The notes below the pieces were generated by a model. The model was given only the letters and a program-made list of their open reading frames with translations, made no database searches and had not been told where the DNA came from. A stretch of 23,093 nt of DNA from Anaerolineae bacterium (GTDB lineage Bacteria; Chloroflexota; Anaerolineae; Promineifilales; Promineifilaceae): NCBI GenBank assembly GCA_028277515.1, contig JANQGC010000202.1:1-23093 (forward strand), given 5' to 3'. Position 1 is the first letter of the stretch. Every line of letters starts with the position of its first letter. The position numbers and the translations under genes were made by a program. This document shows positions 21,051-23,093 of this stretch, piece after piece.

Positions 21051-23093
21051 TTAGCACCCAATCCCCAATCTACCCAATATATCTTCCAACTCCTCCAGGC
21101 TCATAGAACCGGCCATTGCACCGCCATCTTGCAATAACTGCAAACTGCGGCACAGGTCCGCTTCCGCCTCATCCAGGTTGCCCATTTCACCTTGCGCCAT
21201 GCCGCGCAAGGCCAGGGCATCCATATCGTCCGGCCGGTCATCCAGGGCGGCGCTGAGTTGTTCCAACGCTTCCTGCCAATCACCATGCTCAACATACAGC
21301 CGGCCCAGGGCGGCGTACATACCAGCCTGGTTGGGTGACAGGCGTATCGCTTCTTCTAGATCAGCGATGGCGCTTGTAATATCTCCCTGCTCAGCGGCCG
21401 TATTGCCCCGTTCCCACAAGAAGCGGCTGAGCAGATCGCCATCCGCTCCCAGGTCAATCGCTTGCTGGTAATCGGCATCGGCCGCTGCCCACCCCCCCTG
21501 CCCGGCCAGGATCAAGCCACGCAGCAAGAACAATGGGGCTTCCTCCCGGCCACTGTTGAGCACCGCATCTAATTCGGGCAGCAGCGCCGCTTCATCATAG
21601 CGCATGGCCTGGCGAAAATCGGCCGTGCCTTCCGCAATCGCCTCTGTGGCCATATGTGCCCGGCCGCGTCCCAACCGGGCCAGCGCCGCCTCCTGGGGAT
21701 CAGGACTGAAATAGGCGGTGCGCGCCCGGCCGTCACCGTCGCTTTCCACCTCGCGGCTCTCCTCCAACTGCCCCAACAGCACGTCAAACTGGGCTAATGC
21801 GCTGGCCGGGTCAGCCATCTCCAGAAATGTAAAGCCGATCAGCGTCAGCAGGTGCAAATTCTGCGGCTCGTTTTCGCGCACCGCTTTCAACAAATCCAGG
21901 CTCTCATCATAACGGCCCAAGAGGGACAAACTTCTGGCCTGCCCCGCCAGGGAGACGCCGTCGGTCTCATCCAGGCTGATCGCCTGGGTATAATCGTCAA
22001 AAGCCCCCTGCGCATCGCCGGCAGCCAGTCGGGCCTCAGCCCTGCGTTGGTAAACGAGGGCCATTTGTGGATCGAGGGTTACGGCCTGGTCATAATCGGC
22101 CAGTGCCGCCTCATAATCTCTGCGGCCGAAACTGACCATTCCGCGATTGAGGAATGTCAGCGGGTTCTGGCCATCCAGCAGGATCGACTGATCATAATCG
22201 GCTAGCGCCTGATCGATGCGGCCCAGGTCACGATGAATATTGCCCCGGTTGTGGAAGGCACCGGCCATTTTCTCATCCAACGCAATCGCCTGGTCATAAG
22301 CATCCAGCGCCGCCTCCAAATCATCTTCGCCGCGCAAGACGAAACCGTGTTGGAAATGAAAACGCGCATCTTGATCATCCAGGCTGATCGCTTGATCAAT
22401 TTCCACCTGCGCCTGCTCAAACTGCCCCAACTGCCCGTTAACCAGGCTGGCGGCAAACCAAAACTCCGCTGCCTCCGGATCCCGTTTGATAGCTCTGTTG
22501 TAATCGGCCAGGGCCGCCTGCCGGTCGCTCAAGAACAAATGGGTCTGTCCGCGATGGAAATAAAACCGCGCCTCGTCCGGGTTTAAGCTGATCGCCTGGT
22601 CGAAATAATCTAAAGCCTCCTCATAATCCTCTTGCAACAAAGACGCGAAGCCGGCAATGTCATATGCCTGGTCATCCTGCGGATCTAATGCCAGCGCCAT
22701 TTGGGCATCTTGCCGGGCGCCGGCCAGATCCTGCAATTCCAGGTAGGTATCAGCCCGCGCCGTATAAGCGCCGGCAAAGTCCGGGTTGTGTTCGATAGCC
22801 TGGCCCAACGCTGCAACCGCCCCCTCTAAATCCAGTTCGCGGGTGCTGCCTTCTCCTTCCAATAAAGCGATGCCGCGCCGGTAAAATTCCAGGTAGGCTT
22901 CGCTTGTGGGTGAGGGAGCGGGCGACGGCCGGCCGGAAGCCGGTTGGCGCGTTGCTTCAGGGATAACCGTCGTTGGTTCAAGCGTTGGCGTGGCCGGCGC
23001 TGTGGCGGTGGCTGGAGCGACGGCCGTCGTGAAATCAAATTCGCGCAAAGGCCCGGCGGCCGTACAGCCAATGAGTAGAAGCGACCATATGAA
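21051..23093 (-). CDS. TPR-repeat lipoprotein (5' end outside the window)
   Basis: About 680 residues are seen; the frame is open to the right edge. The first visible residues are FIWSLLLIGC, with a lipobox LIGC, so this is the end of a lipoprotein signal peptide and the start lies just outside. A Pro/Thr/Ala-rich linker (~40 residues) follows. The rest is a long array of about 15 tetratricopeptide repeats with the usual W-x2-L-G-x2-Y / A-x3-F-x2-A-I-x-L-x-P pattern, e.g. EALDYFDQAISLNPDEA and AALADYDQAVTLDPQMA. Such arrays are protein-protein scaffolds; it should face outward, anchored to the membrane. It is convergent with the ROK gene, 67 bp apart, with AT-rich spacer between. Its partner is unknown. 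Confidence 0.9.
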   Translation of the reverse strand, partial: FIWSLLLIGCTAAGPLREFDFTTAVAPATATAPATPTLEPTTVIPEATRQPASGRPSPAPSPTSEAYLEFYRRGIALLEGEGSTRELDLEGAVAALGQAIEHNPDFAGAYTARADTYLELQDLAGARQDAQMALALDPQDDQAYDIAGFASLLQEDYEEALDYFDQAISLNPDEARFYFHRGQTHLFLSDRQAALADYNRAIKRDPEAAEFWFAASLVNGQLGQFEQAQVEIDQAISLDDQDARFHFQHGFVLRGEDDLEAALDAYDQAIALDEKMAGAFHNRGNIHRDLGRIDQALADYDQSILLDGQNPLTFLNRGMVSFGRRDYEAALADYDQAVTLDPQMALVYQRRAEARLAAGDAQGAFDDYTQAISLDETDGVSLAGQARSLSLLGRYDESLDLLKAVRENEPQNLHLLTLIGFTFLEMADPASALAQFDVLLGQLEESREVESDGDGRARTAYFSPDPQEAALARLGRGRAHMATEAIAEGTADFRQAMRYDEAALLPELDAVLNSGREEAPLFLLRGLILAGQGGWAAADADYQQAIDLGADGDLLSRFLWERGNTAAEQGDITSAIADLEEAIRLSPNQAGMYAALGRLYVEHGDWQEALEQLSAALDDRPDDMDALALRGMAQGEMGNLDEAEADLCRSLQLLQDGGAMAGSMSLEELEDILGRLGIGC

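Overview
The window looks like a chromosomal segment of a Chloroflexota bacterium, probably Anaerolineae or a relative. This is an inference from gene content and style: a MalT/LuxR-type regulator, an MscL with an added zinc ribbon, a K+-independent-type pyruvate kinase, a ROK fructokinase, a TPR lipoprotein and dense toxin-antitoxin (TA) modules. No rRNA or tRNA gene was seen to fix the taxonomy. The hexamer CGGCCG is strongly iterated: about 45 copies by eye in 23 kb, where 5-6 are expected by chance. It is absent from long stretches of the accessory part, so it separates resident from recently arrived DNA.

Layout. 1-2.6 kb: 3' part of a LuxR/MalT-like regulator and a zinc-independent MDR oxidoreductase. 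2.6-14.6 kb: accessory mosaic with five TA or TA-like units. These are a toxin-first PIN/Phd pair (2722-3344), DUF4160-DUF2442 (4823-5303), an XRE-ImmA / DUF4411 PIN / HEPN-like trio (9491-11837), DUF433-DUF5615 (12255-12864), and an AbrB-type antitoxin whose toxin is cut to six codons (14316-14545). Between them lie an M28 peptidase, an NMT1/SsuA-type ABC transporter operon, an MBL-fold hydrolase, an AlkD-like DNA glycosylase and a DUF1579-like protein. Three gene stubs (2656, 8260-8292, 14525) mark breakpoints where modules joined. 14.7-16.4 kb: leftward DMT transporter, GNAT acetyltransferase and cupin. 16.4-20.1 kb: pyruvate kinase, MscL and a YqhA-like membrane protein, separated by intergenic DNA full of palindromes. 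20.1-23.1 kb: a ROK sugar kinase and a long TPR lipoprotein running off the right edge.

The most unusual part is the intergenic structure at 16.4-20.1 kb. A palindrome AAGTGAC-N-GTCACTT recurs eight times, mostly as inverted pairs. Two pairs have identical 47-bp spacing and each sits about 50 bp upstream of a start codon (pyk and mscL). A second double-dyad family (GATTGG-W-CCAATC) and a tandem pair of about 57 bp with a compensatory stem change lie nearby. Between pyk and mscL a leftward promoter with a LexA/DinR-like dyad in its spacer faces a terminator about 250 bp away, which suggests an undescribed small RNA. The other main candidate for a new system is the ImmA-PIN-HEPN trio.
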